64,000 nucleotides of DNA. Origin: Luidia sarsii. Lineage: Eukaryota > Echinodermata > Asteroidea > Paxillosida > Luidiidae. Of this stretch, positions 11,658 to 23,183 are shown in pieces; the first letter of the stretch is position 1, and every line of letters starts with the position of its first letter. Location of the stretch: assembly GCA_949987565.1 (NCBI GenBank), contig OX465111.1, positions 15,200,549 to 15,264,548 on the forward strand, in the 5' to 3' direction. The position numbers and the translations under genes were made by a program. The notes beneath the pieces are model-generated. The model searched no databases, was not told the DNA's origin, and saw only the letters and a program-made list of their open reading frames with translations.

Positions 11658-14600
11658 CAATGTATGGCTCATGGGAGCAAGCAAGCCTAGCCTGCATGCC
11701 AAACCCAACCAGCGAACCGCTAGCCGATGGCTCCTACAGTCCAGATGCATGCCTGATAGGTGTGGACGATGTTGTGGGTCTGAAGCTCCAGGCTAAGCTG
11801 GTGGTACTGAGCTCTTGCTATGGCAACCGGCACCGGAATGTCCAATGGGATCTGCCCCTTGCCTTTCTTGTTGCAGGTAAGATGATGACATGTGTCTATA
11901 TTTTTCTCTTTGGCTGAGGCAGTTTGTGCGTGAAATCCTCCTTTATTAAACAAAGACTTTCAAAACAGAGTCTGATAAGAGGTGTGGTTCTGAAAAGAAC
12001 CTGAGTGGTAACTCGACGTTTCGACCAGTATGCTCTGGCTGTCATCAGGAGAGGATTGCTTGATCTCATTTTTCCTCTTTTTTGGCCTCCTGTATTCCCT
12101 CTAGGTGCAGAGTCTGTTCTACTCATGCTCTGGTCTGTGCCAGACGTGGTGCGGGACAAGTTCTGGCACCATTTCTACTTGGCCATGCAGGAGGGATGCC
12201 ACGTCTCACAGGCCGTCACTGTAGCAAAGCTCAGTCTCAGACAAGATGAGAGGTACATAGGAACACTAAGGTTCTCAATCAAATTGAGAGGGCATGACAT
12301 TTTGATCTTAGCAGAACCTTCCAGTACCTTTGTAGTACAGTGGAACGTCGCTATAACGAACGCCGATATACCAAACATACGGCTATAATGAACATGCCCT
12401 TTGGCTCCCGATTTTTGTGTACAGAATATGTGGCCGCAACTGCTATACTAAACAAATTTCATGGATCCTGGGATGTTCGTTATAGCGAAGTTCCACTATA
12501 TTCCTTTGTTTGTATAGGTTTTTACCAAGTGGCTTTCTTTTGTGTCCTGTTTCAGCCAAGTTAGCAGGCACTGTTTTTAGTTACCATTATATAACACCAT
12601 GAGGCTGGCCAAAATAAAAGGTGACTGTACAAATGCTCCCCCTTGCTTTTTCCATCGGGACTCGATCAGGGTAACGTCAAGGCAGCCGCCTACAAGCCAC
12701 TCCTGCATTCAAGCTAACACTCAGCTGCATTGTATCCTCAAAATCCAGCTGTGTCACCGTGGTAGATCAGTTTGGCAGTAGTATACAGCCAATAGCTAGG
12801 TCAGCCATGGTGACTGCTGTAGTAGGATACTCAGTTTTCACTTGGCAAAAAGACTGCCAAAATTTATTTCATTTTTGTTTTGCTTGGCGAAGTACTGTAC
12901 CATTAAATTCATTTGCCTTCTTAAGTTCTAATATACATTGCGCTGCTAAACCTTTGACTCAAGCATAGAGGATTAGCAAGTACCCAATACCCAAGTATGA
13001 TTCTGATTGATGGTCATTAGTGACAGGATTGGAACGTCTTGATGATCTGCAGGTTCAGCTCGCCTCGTTTCTGGGCTGCCTTTTGTCTGCTTGGCAACGA
13101 CCCCTTCGTCAGCCTCCTGAAGGTCAAGCGCGAGATGCTGGACCAGATGCTGAACACGCTGGAGTCATCCTATCTGGCCGGCCAGAAACACGATGCACTC
13201 AACATCAAGAAAGAGCAGGCAGAGGGTAAGTCTTGAACCACTTCGCGCCGTGCCAGGGACCTCCGAATTCGGAGCGCCGATGGTATATTGCCATGTGCTG
13301 GACGCTCCGAATCCGAGCAGCACTGTTGTACAAGTTTTAAACAGAACAACGTGGAGCAAGTCAAAAGCCACATGGACGTCCGATTGTGCCAGGTTCTCAT
13401 GTCTAGATTACTAGTATGTTACTTGAATTCAGTTTGCTTGCCTTCTATGATCTGTCTATTGCACACTCCTGCCCATCCCAGTGTTATTATTGTTCTTAAC
13501 AACTTATTGATAGCACTTAAAGACTCACCAGTTGGGAAGAGTGCTTGAGTTTTTGTTACAACAACTTCTATAAATCAATGAAAGGGACAAATTGTCTGAT
13601 GTAGCAGTTGTGACGAAAGCTGATGCACTCTTCCCAACTTGACAGTCTCCATAATCGTTATTGCTCATCAGTTAGTCTAACAATGCTATCTTTGCACAAT
13701 TTTAGAGAATGTTTGCTTTCCCTCTCTATTCAGACAACTCCTCAGAATCTCTCCTGGAGAAACTACGCAAGCACCTGTCCATTCTCCTCTTACATCACGC
13801 CCAGTACACTGACGTCATCCCGGAAATGATCCAACTGGTAAGGAAGCCCGATTCACAAAGCCTTAGCCAGTGGATCACGAAAATGCTTTCCAAAGCTGGG
13901 CTTATTGATGAATCCAGAATCCATAGCCGTTGTTTGAAACCAACAGCCCTTAGTTATAGTTGACTCATGTGGGGCTCAATTAATGTGTCATCCTACTTGA
14001 GGCAATATACCGGCAATCAGTTGTAGGATTCCTTTGAGAGGAAATTCATTGGCCTTCCCAAAGTATGACATCATACAGTACCAGATGCGGGTTTTGTGTA
14101 CATTGTACCAGTGCTCTTACCATTTGAGCTATCCAGCCCTTAGATGGTGGCTTTCCGAGAGAGTGAATTAGTCTTTGCTGTAATGGGGGTGCCGGCCAGT
14201 ATTCAACCATTAACTGCCGTATATATCTCCAGGTATCACATCCCCGCTTTCCTTCAGATGCAACCAATTATTGTTGTAAACCTGGCTATAGCAGCTCGGA
14301 GATCACACAAAGTGGATGCAGATTTTTAAGTCCAACCTTTATACCTTTTCCTTTTGATAACAGTTGAGCCAAGGCCAGCAGCTGCTGAGCTCCCAAAAGG
14401 AGGAGCCCAGTGCCAGTCCGCCGTCCATGGAGCCCCTGCCACAGTGTATTGTAACAGCGCCCTCTGCCATCCCACTGCTCAATCAGCTGGGCTTCCACTT
14501 CCAGGCGGCCGGGTCTAGCACCCCGACTCCCGTGGTGGTCTTCCCGCAGTGGGATCCAGACTCCATGATGGAGCCTGCCCTGCAAGCCCTCAAGGGCCTT

Positions 14601-17600
14601 CAAGGTGAGGCAGGGGACAATGATCTCCCCACAAATAGATATATCTATCTTTACTGCGGTGAGGGCACCAGTCAGAAGCACTCGGAATATCTCCAGGGAT
14701 CAAACCCTCATTGCCATTTGCATGCAAACAAAACTGTAAATCTGGATGTAGCACTAGTGATACTACATGTACATGTAGCTGACTATGTCATAATGCCCAC
14801 CACAATCGGGACATAGTGAGGTTGTCATACAGTTATAAGTGGGAGCCAGGGGATTGAACAGCACCAAGAAATGAAACAAGGACCCAAATTCTTGTAATTC
14901 AAACTTTTCGACAACAAAAATTATGACAACCAAAAATTATGACAACCCAAAATTAACTAAGTTTACATTGCATACAAAATTAATTCAATTCAATCAATCA
15001 AATTCAAATACTGATCAAAACCCGTCCCAATCCCGATGAATCCTCTATCTTTCAACACAGAGCCTCTATCATTGAATGTCTTTTCATGTAGTTCATCCTG
15101 CTTAAGATGTTTGCCGCTGATAAAATTTTGTTCTCGTTTTTTTTGTTCTGCTTGTTGCACAGATGTTAGTCAGAGTGGTGAGTGTGCACACAACCTGGCC
15201 AAAGTGCTTGACGGAAAGGAACCACTGCTGTCCGGTCTCATTGATGTGGTAAGACAAACCAACCCCTATCCAATCAGTTACACGACCTCAACCAGCTCGG
15301 TGGTCAAGCGGTCAAGATCTGTGGTCGATTTCATGAAACCCATCGTCGGTAACTTACGATCAATTGCAACACAATGAGCTACACACAGAAACCATATGGC
15401 CTGTAAACACGTACGATGGGTTATCCATTGTAAGCTGAGTCACGATGCATCGTAAGACTTTGTGAAATCCAGCCCTGCACTGGATTGAAGCTTACATGGT
15501 GTTGGTCATTTTTTGGATGTGATACCAATAAAGTGTTTACCCCTTCCACCCTCTCTTTGATCTTTTCCCTTTGATCTCCCCCCCCCCTAATCTCTTCCCT
15601 GCCCATTGATCTCACCCTAGTCTGCCTACCAGCTTTCCTCATTTTTCTATCATCCATATCCTATTGCCTCTAACACTTCTTCCTATGGTCCTTGTCACTC
15701 TGCCTCTGAGAAAGGTCCTGCTAGGATCGAAACGTCAGGCCCACTAAATTTTAAGACTTCCTATCTATGTTTGTCCGTGCCATTCTGTCTTTGAGAAAGG
15801 TCCTGCAAGGATCCAAATGTCATAAATGCCCTCTATATTGCATGTTGGTCATTTAAGTGTGCAACATTTTTGTATTGCTCTGAATTGGTTTCTTGAACTT
15901 GATTTGTGTTTCTGATTTGTACAGATGAGTTTCACCAAGCACATGCCCGAGGTGCAGCTCAGGGTCGGCGACACGGGGGTCAGTCACCTCTGGGGCCAGC
16001 ACCAAGCGAGGGCGCTGTTGGCCAGCCTGGGCTTTGCCCAAGTGGGCCAACTCTTGATGTTTGATGGAACGACAGCAAACAAGTGAGTGGATTGCACGTT
16101 GTTCAATGCAGACACCACCCTTTGTAATCGATTGTACATAATATGCCTTGGGTTAAAGCCTGCAGGAAAGGGTGATGGAATATGCTACAGCACGCCCTGT
16201 TTTTAAGCAGACATTAAAGCACACCATGGCATGAGAATCCGTCTTACAAATCCCAGCACCCCTTAACAAAAATGTGCTCCTGTGGGCCTGCTTAGATGTT
16301 TTTTTTTTGTTTTAATCCCTTCGAGCCGGGAAGCCGATATGCATACGTAGGGAGTTTCAAAATTTGGACGCCGCTATTGTCTAAACTGTAGACAAAGACT
16401 CTTTTCAGCAATATGTATCATGACATACACCTTTTTTGACATCAGTTGCTTCATGACTTGCCAGATCAGCGGTAACAATGGAACTATTGTGGGGCTTCAT
16501 TGCGAACGATCGAGGGTCTGCGGCAGACAGTGTGCTGGCCTGCCCCACAACCAATGCGGTCACCGGACAGACTGTGGAATGCACCCGCTGCCTTTACCAC
16601 AAATTGCAGGCTTTGTTGAGGCCGTCCAGCTGGATCCTTTGTCCGCTGCAGTGCAGGAATGTTTAGCAGCACACACATTTCTCGGAGTTGTGTCGCACTG
16701 CTGACGCTCCATTGGACTACACACAAAAGGCCCATCTTTGAGGGCTGATAATCCCTTGACAAAAACCATGCAGACTTCCTACTGTGCCACATTTAATTCA
16801 CTGATACAAATAGTGCACTCTTATTGATTTATTTTGCAGGTTTATTGTTCTCTGATTGTTTAGCAAGCTTTTGAAATGGCACTGTGCCGGCCATTGGCAC
16901 TAAAATAATCCTGCCGTCAAGGGGTTAAAGAACTTACCTTCTTAATGTGTGGATCATTAATTTGCGGCCTTACCTGCAAATCCAGGATTGGCTTATTCAG
17001 CCACAAAAGACAGTGCATATCTAATTCAATGAGGTTGAATTTCTCATCGACCTTGACCTCAAATTTCTCCTCGATATCTCCTCTCCTTTCCTCTACGCAA
17101 TACATCATGACATATCTAAGAGTGCATCTACTTCAACAGGCGCTTCCCCATAGTCTGTTACGACTGTCGGATGCCAGTAACTCAGTAATTGTGTGTGGTT
17201 TTTCTGTTTAATTCTGAAGGAGGCTTTTGCAGGCTGCCCTCCTAGCCCTCTGCTCCCTGATGGGTGAGAAGGGCAGGGCCATGCTTCACCGCCTGGACGT
17301 CCGCTACCTGGGCATCAGCACCCGCTCCCCCCTCCTCCCCTCGGCGGCGGCCCGTAAGACGCCCATCAAGTCCGCCCTGCGCTCGGCCAGCACTGTCCGG
17401 ACCCGCACCCCTAGCGCCCTGCCCTCCCGCACCCCGACCGCCGTCCGGCTGCGCACCGCCCCCATGGTCTTTGGCCAGGAGCCCAGCAGGGCCAAGTCCC
17501 TGCCCTCCCTGAACCCCGTCAAGATGTCCAAGAGCAGGGTGAGGATGGGGTTGGCTGATAAGCTGAAATTTGTCTTGGGTTGCTTTTTTTTACCACTGAG

Positions 17601-18808
17601 ATGGCAAGTTTGGAAGACTAATAGTAATACCTAGACTGGGCCCACGATGGTGTGCCATCTCACAAATGAATATACAGGGAAAACCTAGTGTGTACCTAAC
17701 TACCTATCACTGTATTTACTTCTCAACAATTAGAGGGCCTGACAATTCGATCCTTGTCTTTGAAAAAGGTCCTACTAGGATCAAAACGTCAGGCCCTCTA
17801 AGTTTTGAGATTTATTTAATTACAGGTCATTTTAGTCAGTGAGCAGTTTGCAACAGTCTTTTTTGTATTTATTTCACTGTATTTACTTATTCATAATCTC
17901 GGGGTGGTTTCACATCAGAGTCTCTGTGTTTTTCTTTCTGATTCGCAGCTGGCATTTTCAACGCCCTGGTGGAGTCAGACGGTCAGCCCGACCGAGATGA
18001 ACGAGAAGATGCAGCTGGCTAGAAGGTAACTCGTTGGGCATCCGGGTAGCTCCCTGGAAGGAGGGAAGGATGGGCCAAGGGGGGGGGGGGGGTGGGGTAA
18101 GAGGGGATGACCGGACTCTCATGAACCTATTTCCAATGGAGTAGCAACGCTCCTCTCTCCTTCAGGGTAACCATTTCCAGGGTACACAATTAGGCCCTGT
18201 GGAGAAATAACAGCGGAAGTTGCTATGGGGCAGCTGAAGGCCATCCTCTACAAAACAAAAAAAGTACAGGAAGCCTCCACACCACCTTGTGTAGTAATCT
18301 TCTTCCAGTCATGGTTTGTATCTGGTACGTACCGGTATACCGGTACAAATGTTAGTCATGGCCCTCGTGGCATTTTGGTATCCTGACTTAGTTTCTAATA
18401 AGTGCTCTGTCTGTCTATGCCTGTGGATAAACCCTCATTGAAGCGCTTTCTTTGCCTTGCAGCTTGAGTGATCTACACGTGGAGTACGCCCGCCGCGCCC
18501 AGCACACCCGCCACTGGCAGGCAGAGTCCCTCCAGCACCAGGCCCAGAGGTCCCTGGCCGCCCAGGCCCAGCCCAAGCCCCGCCCGCGCGTGGTCAAGGT
18601 GCGGGCCGGCACCACGCCCTCCTGCGATCGGGTGCCAGTGGACCAGGAGCCCGAGCTGGAGGTGTCGGCCGTGGAGCAGCGCAGGGACTACGCCCACTTC
18701 CTGCTGCAGGCCCGGGCCGACGACGTGGAGAGGAGGCACGCTGGGGAAGTGCGCAAGCTGATCCAGCCCTACATCGGCAACAAAGCCACTGATCTCGTTG
18801 GCAAGTGA
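11658..18808 (+). CDS. CHAT-domain protein, TTC28-like, C-terminal part (10 exons, 5' partial)
   Basis: Exons read by splice sites and continuous phase: 11658-11876, 12105-12252, 13053-13225 (or from 13059), 13734-13837, 14364-14604, 15163-15248, 15925-16082, 17223-17538, 17949-18025 and 18463-18808, giving about 622 codons with stop TGA at 18806. Exons 1-3 encode the C-terminal half of a CHAT domain (caspase-like fold, as in TTC28 and bacterial TPR-CHAT proteins). Visible features are LVVLSSCYG with the catalytic-type Cys, then PLAFLVAGAESVLLMLWSVPD, and the closing WAAFCLLGND. The expected upstream His and any TPRs must lie in exons outside the window. Exons 4-10 follow with less familiar sequence. 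Exon 8 is GC-rich and encodes a Ser/Arg/Pro-rich, probably disordered stretch. Exon 10 is rich in Arg, Gln and Glu and looks helical. Closest assignment is TTC28-like; another metazoan CHAT protein is possible. The gene is convergent with MRPS2. Confidence 0.78.
12015..12048 (-). repeat. Hammerhead-like repeat core (CTGATGA-hairpin-GAAACGTC)
   Basis: On the minus strand CTGATGAC is followed by AGCCAG, a six-base loop AGCATA, CTGGTC and then GAAACGTC. The layout matches a hammerhead ribozyme catalytic core: CUGAUGA, stem II, GAAA. Two features depart from the classical form. One extra base precedes stem II, and stem III could only be the self-complementary ACGT, so activity would need a dimer. 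It lies in the first visible intron of the CHAT gene. Functional status is inference. Confidence 0.5.
12338..12498. mobile_element. MITE with CAGTGGAAC termini (pogo/mariner-like)
   Basis: The terminal inverted repeats read CAGTGGAACGTCGCTATAAC on the left, with the complementary GTTATAGCGAAGTTCCACTA on the right. They are flanked by TA, the target duplication of the Tc1/mariner/pogo group. The ~160-bp interior has no coding capacity. It sits in the second visible intron of the CHAT gene. Confidence 0.75.
14085..14255 (-). mobile_element. tRNA-related SINE-like repeat, copy 1
   Basis: On the minus strand a GGAGATATAT / CAGTTAATGG / GACTAATTC segment leads into GGATAGCTCAAATGGTAAGAGC, which resembles a tRNA D-arm and A box. 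Related copies lie at 34425-34550 and 36010-36145 on the plus strand and share the segments before the tRNA-like part. It lies in a CHAT-gene intron. Confidence 0.55.
15283..15330 (+). mobile_element. tRNA-Leu-like SINE fragment
   Basis: The sequence CAGCTCGGTGGTCAAGCGG matches the head of the better preserved tRNA-like copy at 33861-33934, preceded in both by ACGACCTC. Homology ends after about 35 bases. It is intronic. Confidence 0.5.
15704..15822 (+). repeat. Dispersed hairpin-GAAACGTC repeat, two tandem copies
   Basis: The first copy (15704-15736) reads CTCTGAGAAA, then a perfect GGTCCT-GCT-AGGATC hairpin, then GAAACGTC, then the family tail AGGCCCACTAAATTTTAAGA. A degenerate second copy starts near 15787. 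It lies in the intron between exons 6 and 7 of the CHAT gene. See the finding on this family. Confidence 0.8.
16312..16928. mobile_element. piggyBac-type non-autonomous element (TTAA target sites)
   Basis: TTAA at 16312-16315 is followed by TCCCTTCGAGCC. The right end reads GGCAGGAT in complement form followed by GTCAAGGGG and TTAA at 16925-16928. CCC-initiating termini with TTAA duplications are the piggyBac hallmark. The 617-bp interior has no transposase. It fills over half of the intron before CHAT exon 8. Confidence 0.7.
17757..17870 (+). repeat. Dispersed hairpin-GAAACGTC repeat
   Basis: TTTGAAAAAGGTCCTACTAGGATCAAAACGTC is a mildly mutated core, followed by the full tail AGGCCCTCTAAGTTTTGAG and TTTTAGTCAGTGAGCAGTTTGCAACA. 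It is in the intron after CHAT exon 8. Confidence 0.75.
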
Positions 18809-19005
18809 GAAGGCCACCACCAATCATCACCGACGATGGCAATGTATTGGCTGCACTTTTAGTTGGAGAGGGCGAGGAGCTTTCATCATGCAAATGACGA
18901 TAATGCCTTCTTTTTATGTTATTTATTTTTGTATGCAAATTCCCCCCAAACAGGGCTATAAAGCCATTCAAGGCTAAGGGCTACAAAAAGGAGATTGAGA
19001 GGAAC

Positions 19006-19410
19006 TCAGGAAGGCCAAAGAAAGGAATTGACATTCCTTTTAAAAAGGGCAAGATCGTAGGCTGGGGGAAAACAGGAATCAGGAAGGGTATTCCAGAGAG
19101 AGGCTGAACGAGGGAAGAGGCTGTTCAGATACCTCTTCGTTCTACACCTTAGAGTAGATAGAGTGAATGGGTGAGAGGAGGCAAACAGCCTGGTTGCTCG
19201 TTGACATGTCCTGACTGGAGTGACCAAGTCGGCTAGAGCAGAGGAACACCTTCCATGGAAATATCGGGTGGCCACCGTCCTACAAAGGGCTAGGGGTTGC
19301 AGTGACGACCCAACCCCCTCGCCACCGTGGTTGATAACCCGCCTCTGCACCCGTTCCATTAGGCAGATGCACCAGCCCATGTGTGAGAGCAGTATTCCAT
19401 AATGGGCCAT
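19006..19410 (-). pseudogene. LINE reverse-transcriptase C-terminal fragment
   Basis: A 134-codon minus-strand frame carries the typical tail of CR1/L2/Jockey-group reverse transcriptases: an RRVINH..., TRYFHGRCSSALADL, SASLWNTLPDSCFPP and FKRNVNSFLWP series. Only this C-terminal end survives, with no palm or YADD motif, so it is a 5'-truncated relic. It is antisense to the probable 3' UTR of the CHAT gene. Confidence 0.8.
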
Positions 19411-20335
19411 ATACCCGGTAGTTGCCTTATAGTGGCACAGAATAGCATCAGAATGTAGAAACTTCCGACTATGGTATTTCTTTGTGCTCTTCCCGTACCT
19501 TCTTCTCTCAATGAGGTATTTGTTTGTGACTATCCCATACCATCTGCTCTCTTATTAGGTATTTCTGTGATGTGTGCCTGTACAGTCTTCTATTATATTT
19601 TCTTTCTAAGTTCGGCTATGGTCTTTCTTCCATATGAAATCTGTTTACTTCTCAATCTTTCTTCTGTGCTGCATACTTCCACCAAATACCTTATTTAATT
19701 TATATCGGATATTTTTTTCTAAAACAATTTTCAATTATATTTTATATAACTACTGTATATGTATGCATGTGTGTATATCTTTGTAAAGAAATCTTATTTT
19801 GATGGATATCAGGTATCTTTATTGTTATTTACAAAGTTGCTCTCAAAATCATGAAGTTAAAGAGAGTAATAATGAAGACACCCAGAATCAAGGATTTTTT
19901 AATTGGAAATTGGTTTATTGTGTCAGTATTTGTTGCAAAACTGAAATTGTAAAACCATGTATCACACAGTCTAACAGAGAACTGTAAATTGATTGCAAGC
20001 ATATGTATTGATCCCATTGCGCCCATGATCCCATTTTTATTTTGTACATTGCCAGTCAAGGTAGATACTGTTTTAACCTCAATAGCTGCCTTAAGTTAAC
20101 ATTTGAAATACTGCAGCCATGACCGTTTGAAGTGTTAGGACATTATTTGTTTGATTATGTCTTGCAGTTTCTGGACCACACTAATACCAAGATGCACTCA
20201 GTACTTCTTCTTTTTTCCAAAGCCAAACAAATGTTTGCATCTATAGTCATAAACATAAACTCCTAACCTTGAAAAAAAAGTACAGACCAATGTTTGTTTT
20301 TTCAGTGAAAGGATATAAACAAGTAACTTGGATGA

Positions 20336-20341
20336 AATAAA
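20336..20341 (+). promoter_or_regulatory. Polyadenylation signal AATAAA (CHAT gene)
   Basis: Canonical hexamer in GATGAAATAAAGATC. It sits ~95 bp before the oppositely oriented MRPS2 polyadenylation signals, as expected for convergent genes. Confidence 0.45.
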
Positions 20342-20434
20342 GATCAAACCTTTGATTATTTATTTCAAAAGTGTTAGTGTGTGGGACAACTACACAAAGA
20401 ACTCTCTAATAAAAGAAAGTCATTTAAGAGGCTT

Positions 20435-20452
20435 TTTATTGGTGTTTTTATT
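20435..20452 (-). promoter_or_regulatory. Two polyadenylation signals AATAAA (MRPS2)
   Basis: TTTATT on the plus strand at 20435-20440 and 20447-20452 reads AATAAA on the minus strand, about 480 bp downstream of the MRPS2 stop codon. Confidence 0.55.
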
Positions 20453-20928
20453 GTGCAGAATTCATCAACAATGAAGGTTAAGGGACTTTGCATAAGTTAA
20501 TCATGTGTGGTTGTAACAGCAAAAAGGCGAATAGAAGTGTTGGATGTGTATTGTGTATCTAAGGTTGTGAGAGTCACTGGTTTCAGATGTAGCGGCTACC
20601 AAGAAACTCATATAATAATACTGTACAAGAACTAAATGCAAGTCATGTTACATTATCTGCAAGACATGAAGATAAACAATTTTACTTCAAAGAAAAGCTC
20701 CAGCCTGCACTATCCTATTCATATTTGGGCGAAAAGATGGGTGAATGCACATTCTCATTCTTCGAAATAAGACAGCATATGTAAAACATGTGGAAAGAAC
20801 TGGAAGAACCACAGAACCACACTTGCTCACAAAAGAGATATCGCACAGTGTTACCACAAATCTATCACTTGTTCTGCTACTCTAACCATGAAAAACCTTC
20901 AAATCTGATACGATGGGAGATGTTCAGA

Positions 20929-22620
20929 CTACACATCGACTGCATCTCTCTTGGCCTTCCCCCTGAGAATGGCCGTCTTGAAGAGGCCGCAGTAGAGATC
21001 CACGGCGCTGGGCGTGTCGTCGTTGCCCGGCACCGGGTAGGTGATGAGCCGGGGGTCGCAGTTGGAGTCCAGCACGGCCACCGTGGGGATATTCATCTTG
21101 GCGGCGTCGGTGACGGCCGGGTGCGCCTCAAAGGTGTTGGTCAGCGTGTGGAGGAAGACCAGGAGGTCGGGCAGGCGGGTGCCCGGCCCGTACTGGATGG
21201 GGGCGTTGGTGAAGCAGCCGCCCTGCCAGGGTCGGGTGTGGGCGTACTCCCCGCAGACCCGGGCCAGCTCCTCCAGCTGGAAGGAGAACTGGGGCAAGCG
21301 GCCCACAAAGAGGACGATCCCGCCCCGCAGGGCGATGTGGGCCGTGAAGTTGAGCGCCTCCCGCAGCAGCCCCGTCGTCTGCTCCAAGTCCATGATGCAC
21401 TGGCCCTGCCGCAGGCCGTAGACGTACTTCTTCATGTGGGGGTTGATCAGACCATCCTTGTGGCCGAGGTGCACCCGGGCGTCGAACAGCTCTCGGAGGT
21501 TCACCAGGTCCTTCACTCCAAAGTAGTCGGGGTCTTTCAGGGGATCTGTCATCTCTGCCACCTTCACGGCATCAGCATCTAAACATCATAAAAGAAACAA
21601 CCATTAGATTTGTACGCACAAAAACTTACAGGGCTTCACATTTTGATCAAAACTTTCTCAAAACCAGAACGGATTCAATGAGTGAGGGTTTGTCTGACTC
21701 CACGGATAACTAGCACTGTATGCTCACTTCTTCGGCCAACTATCCACTGCTGCCTATACAAAGATACCATTCAACATGTAGTGGGCAAGCAAATATTTAG
21801 GATGTGACTGGTACTCTCCAACCTAGTCAGTAGACTAGACAACTGTATTGTGCTATAGTATAGCTACCACTACCACTACCAGTACCACTGATACCGGTAC
21901 CAGGCAGTAACCAAATCAATGGTTAACAGCACTTGATTAAAAAAATAAGTGCTAGTACTAGTACAGTACTAGTAGTAGTACTACTATACTAGTACTACTA
22001 CTTCATATAACTAGTACTAGTACTAGTTAGACTAGTACTAGTAGTGAGTACTAGTACTACTGAAGTAAAATTAATAAAAAATAGCGTGGAAATATGAACG
22101 GTCTTTAAAAAAAATATTTTTTTAGTATCAGTACTGACAGTACTGTCACTGTCAGTAGACAGTAACACTAACAGTATGGGGCATTTCCATTTCCAATAGG
22201 CAATACTCACTTTGCTCTGCTGTGACTATCTTCTGACTCTGGTGTAATCTGCAGAGTGTGGACAGATTTAACCGTTGCTTTGGCCCTGACACACGACCTG
22301 CAAGAATAAAAGGTAAAGACTGCTGTTGACTATGGACTTGTATGGTCAGACTACGTACCGGTATTTATTATAAAAATTAAAATATAATTTATAAAGTTAA
22401 ATTAGACTAGCCAGGTCAGAAATAATAACGCAATAAATTATCCACTAATTATTGCCTATCCAACTTCATTTCTCACACAGTCATCTCGCAAATACTATTG
22501 AAAATACAAGCAAGATGAACAAAGCAACATAAATCGTTGGCCAATCACGCGCAAAACCCCCCAAAACTTACTTCGTAAACGTAAACCGTGCACCAGCGTT
22601 CTTCGCAAGGAGGCCGCCAT
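20929..22620 (-). CDS. MRPS2: Mitochondrial small-subunit ribosomal protein uS2m
   Basis: Three exons on the minus strand: 22572-22620 (ATG at 22620), 22211-22297 and 20929-21578. They join in phase to 261 codons plus stop. The product is a component of the mitochondrial 28S ribosomal subunit and is imported from the cytosol. The first ~45 residues are rich in Arg, Leu and Ser with almost no acidic residues (starting [13 protein letters not shown]), a classic presequence. The last exon holds the uS2 fold: [13 protein letters not shown], the conserved [21 protein letters not shown], a LPDLLVFL region and the signature [23 protein letters not shown]. Length is slightly shorter than vertebrate MRPS2. 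The last exon is much more GC-rich than its introns. Minus-strand donors are GTAAGT and GTGAGT; acceptors are CTTGCAG and GATGTTTAG. Long plus-strand frames opposite it are shadows. Confidence 0.95.
21946..22056. repeat. (ACTAGT)-type low-complexity stretch
   Basis: Irregular alternation of ACTAGT, AGTACT and AGTAGT units inside the MRPS2 intron between exons 2 and 3. Highly self-complementary; no coding content. Confidence 0.85.
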
Positions 22621-22626
22621 GTTGGA
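22605..22626 (-). promoter_or_regulatory. YY1-like motif spanning the MRPS2 start codon
   Basis: The minus strand reads CAACATGGCGGCCTCC around the initiator ATG. This matches the AANATGGCGGC pattern bound by YY1 and common at 5' ends of metazoan ribosomal and mitochondrial genes. The repeat-derived sequence begins only ~70 bp upstream, so the promoter must be very compact. Binding is inferred. Confidence 0.45.
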
Positions 22627-22689
22627 AAATATCCCCATCAAATCGATGAGGGCGCTACCACCAAAACAATTTTGAGAGGCAAATTCTGG

Positions 22690-22890
22690 ATTTGTCACAC
22701 GGCGGAGCTAACTGTTTCCCTGCAAAATGAACGAAACGCTGTAAGACTGTTGCCTACGTACCCCTACCCCCTATCCCTACCCCTAACCTACCCCCTACCC
22801 CCTACCCCTACCCCCTACCCCCTAATCTAATTGAAGATACAATAAAATATTGAGCTTCATACGTCGGTACGGTCTGCATGCATACGCAAT
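22690..22890 (-). mobile_element. Partial MITE containing (CCCCTAC)n, left copy
   Basis: The segment from GGCGGAGCTAACTGTTTCCC through a (CCCCTACC)n run to TTGAGCTTCATACGTCGG is the inverted counterpart of 28686-28860. It lacks the outer end found in the right copy. It lies immediately upstream of MRPS2. Confidence 0.75.
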
Positions 22891-23183
22891 TATATCTCTG
22901 AATTTCGGCTGGCCGGCCGGCCTGTAAAGTGCTACGGTGTCTCATGCATGACACACAATATTTGAATTGCGTTTTTGCTAGTTTAAAAATACAAATAAGA
23001 GCGAGATTGTATTGCAACGTTGTGATAACATGATTCTATACACAATCAGGTTAAATTCTTGTTTTGTATTTCCAAAAACATATATTTTCGAAACAAGAAT
23101 GAATTTACTGGAATTTACTTAAAAATAAAACTAATCTGGACAACTCCTCTTTCGGAAAAGTTTCTTATAAGCTCAAAGAGTAC

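Larger units (their letters stand above)
18809..20341 (+). other. Probable 3' UTR / 3' flank of the CHAT gene with AATAAA
   Basis: No coding exon follows the TGA at 18806. The first good plus-strand polyadenylation signal, AATAAA, is at 20336-20341, just before the MRPS2 3' end on the other strand. A LINE fragment occupies 19006-19410, so a shorter transcript ending before it is possible. From 19411 to 20335 I see AT-rich, non-coding sequence. Confidence 0.45.

Noticed and set aside
14085..14145. Functional tRNA gene on the minus strand
   Set aside because: Only the D-arm/A-box part is tRNA-like; the anticodon arm and T-arm do not fold properly.
20788..21582. 264-codon plus-strand frame opposite MRPS2
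   Set aside because: It is a GC-rich antisense shadow of the MRPS2 last exon, whose protein is clearly recognisable.
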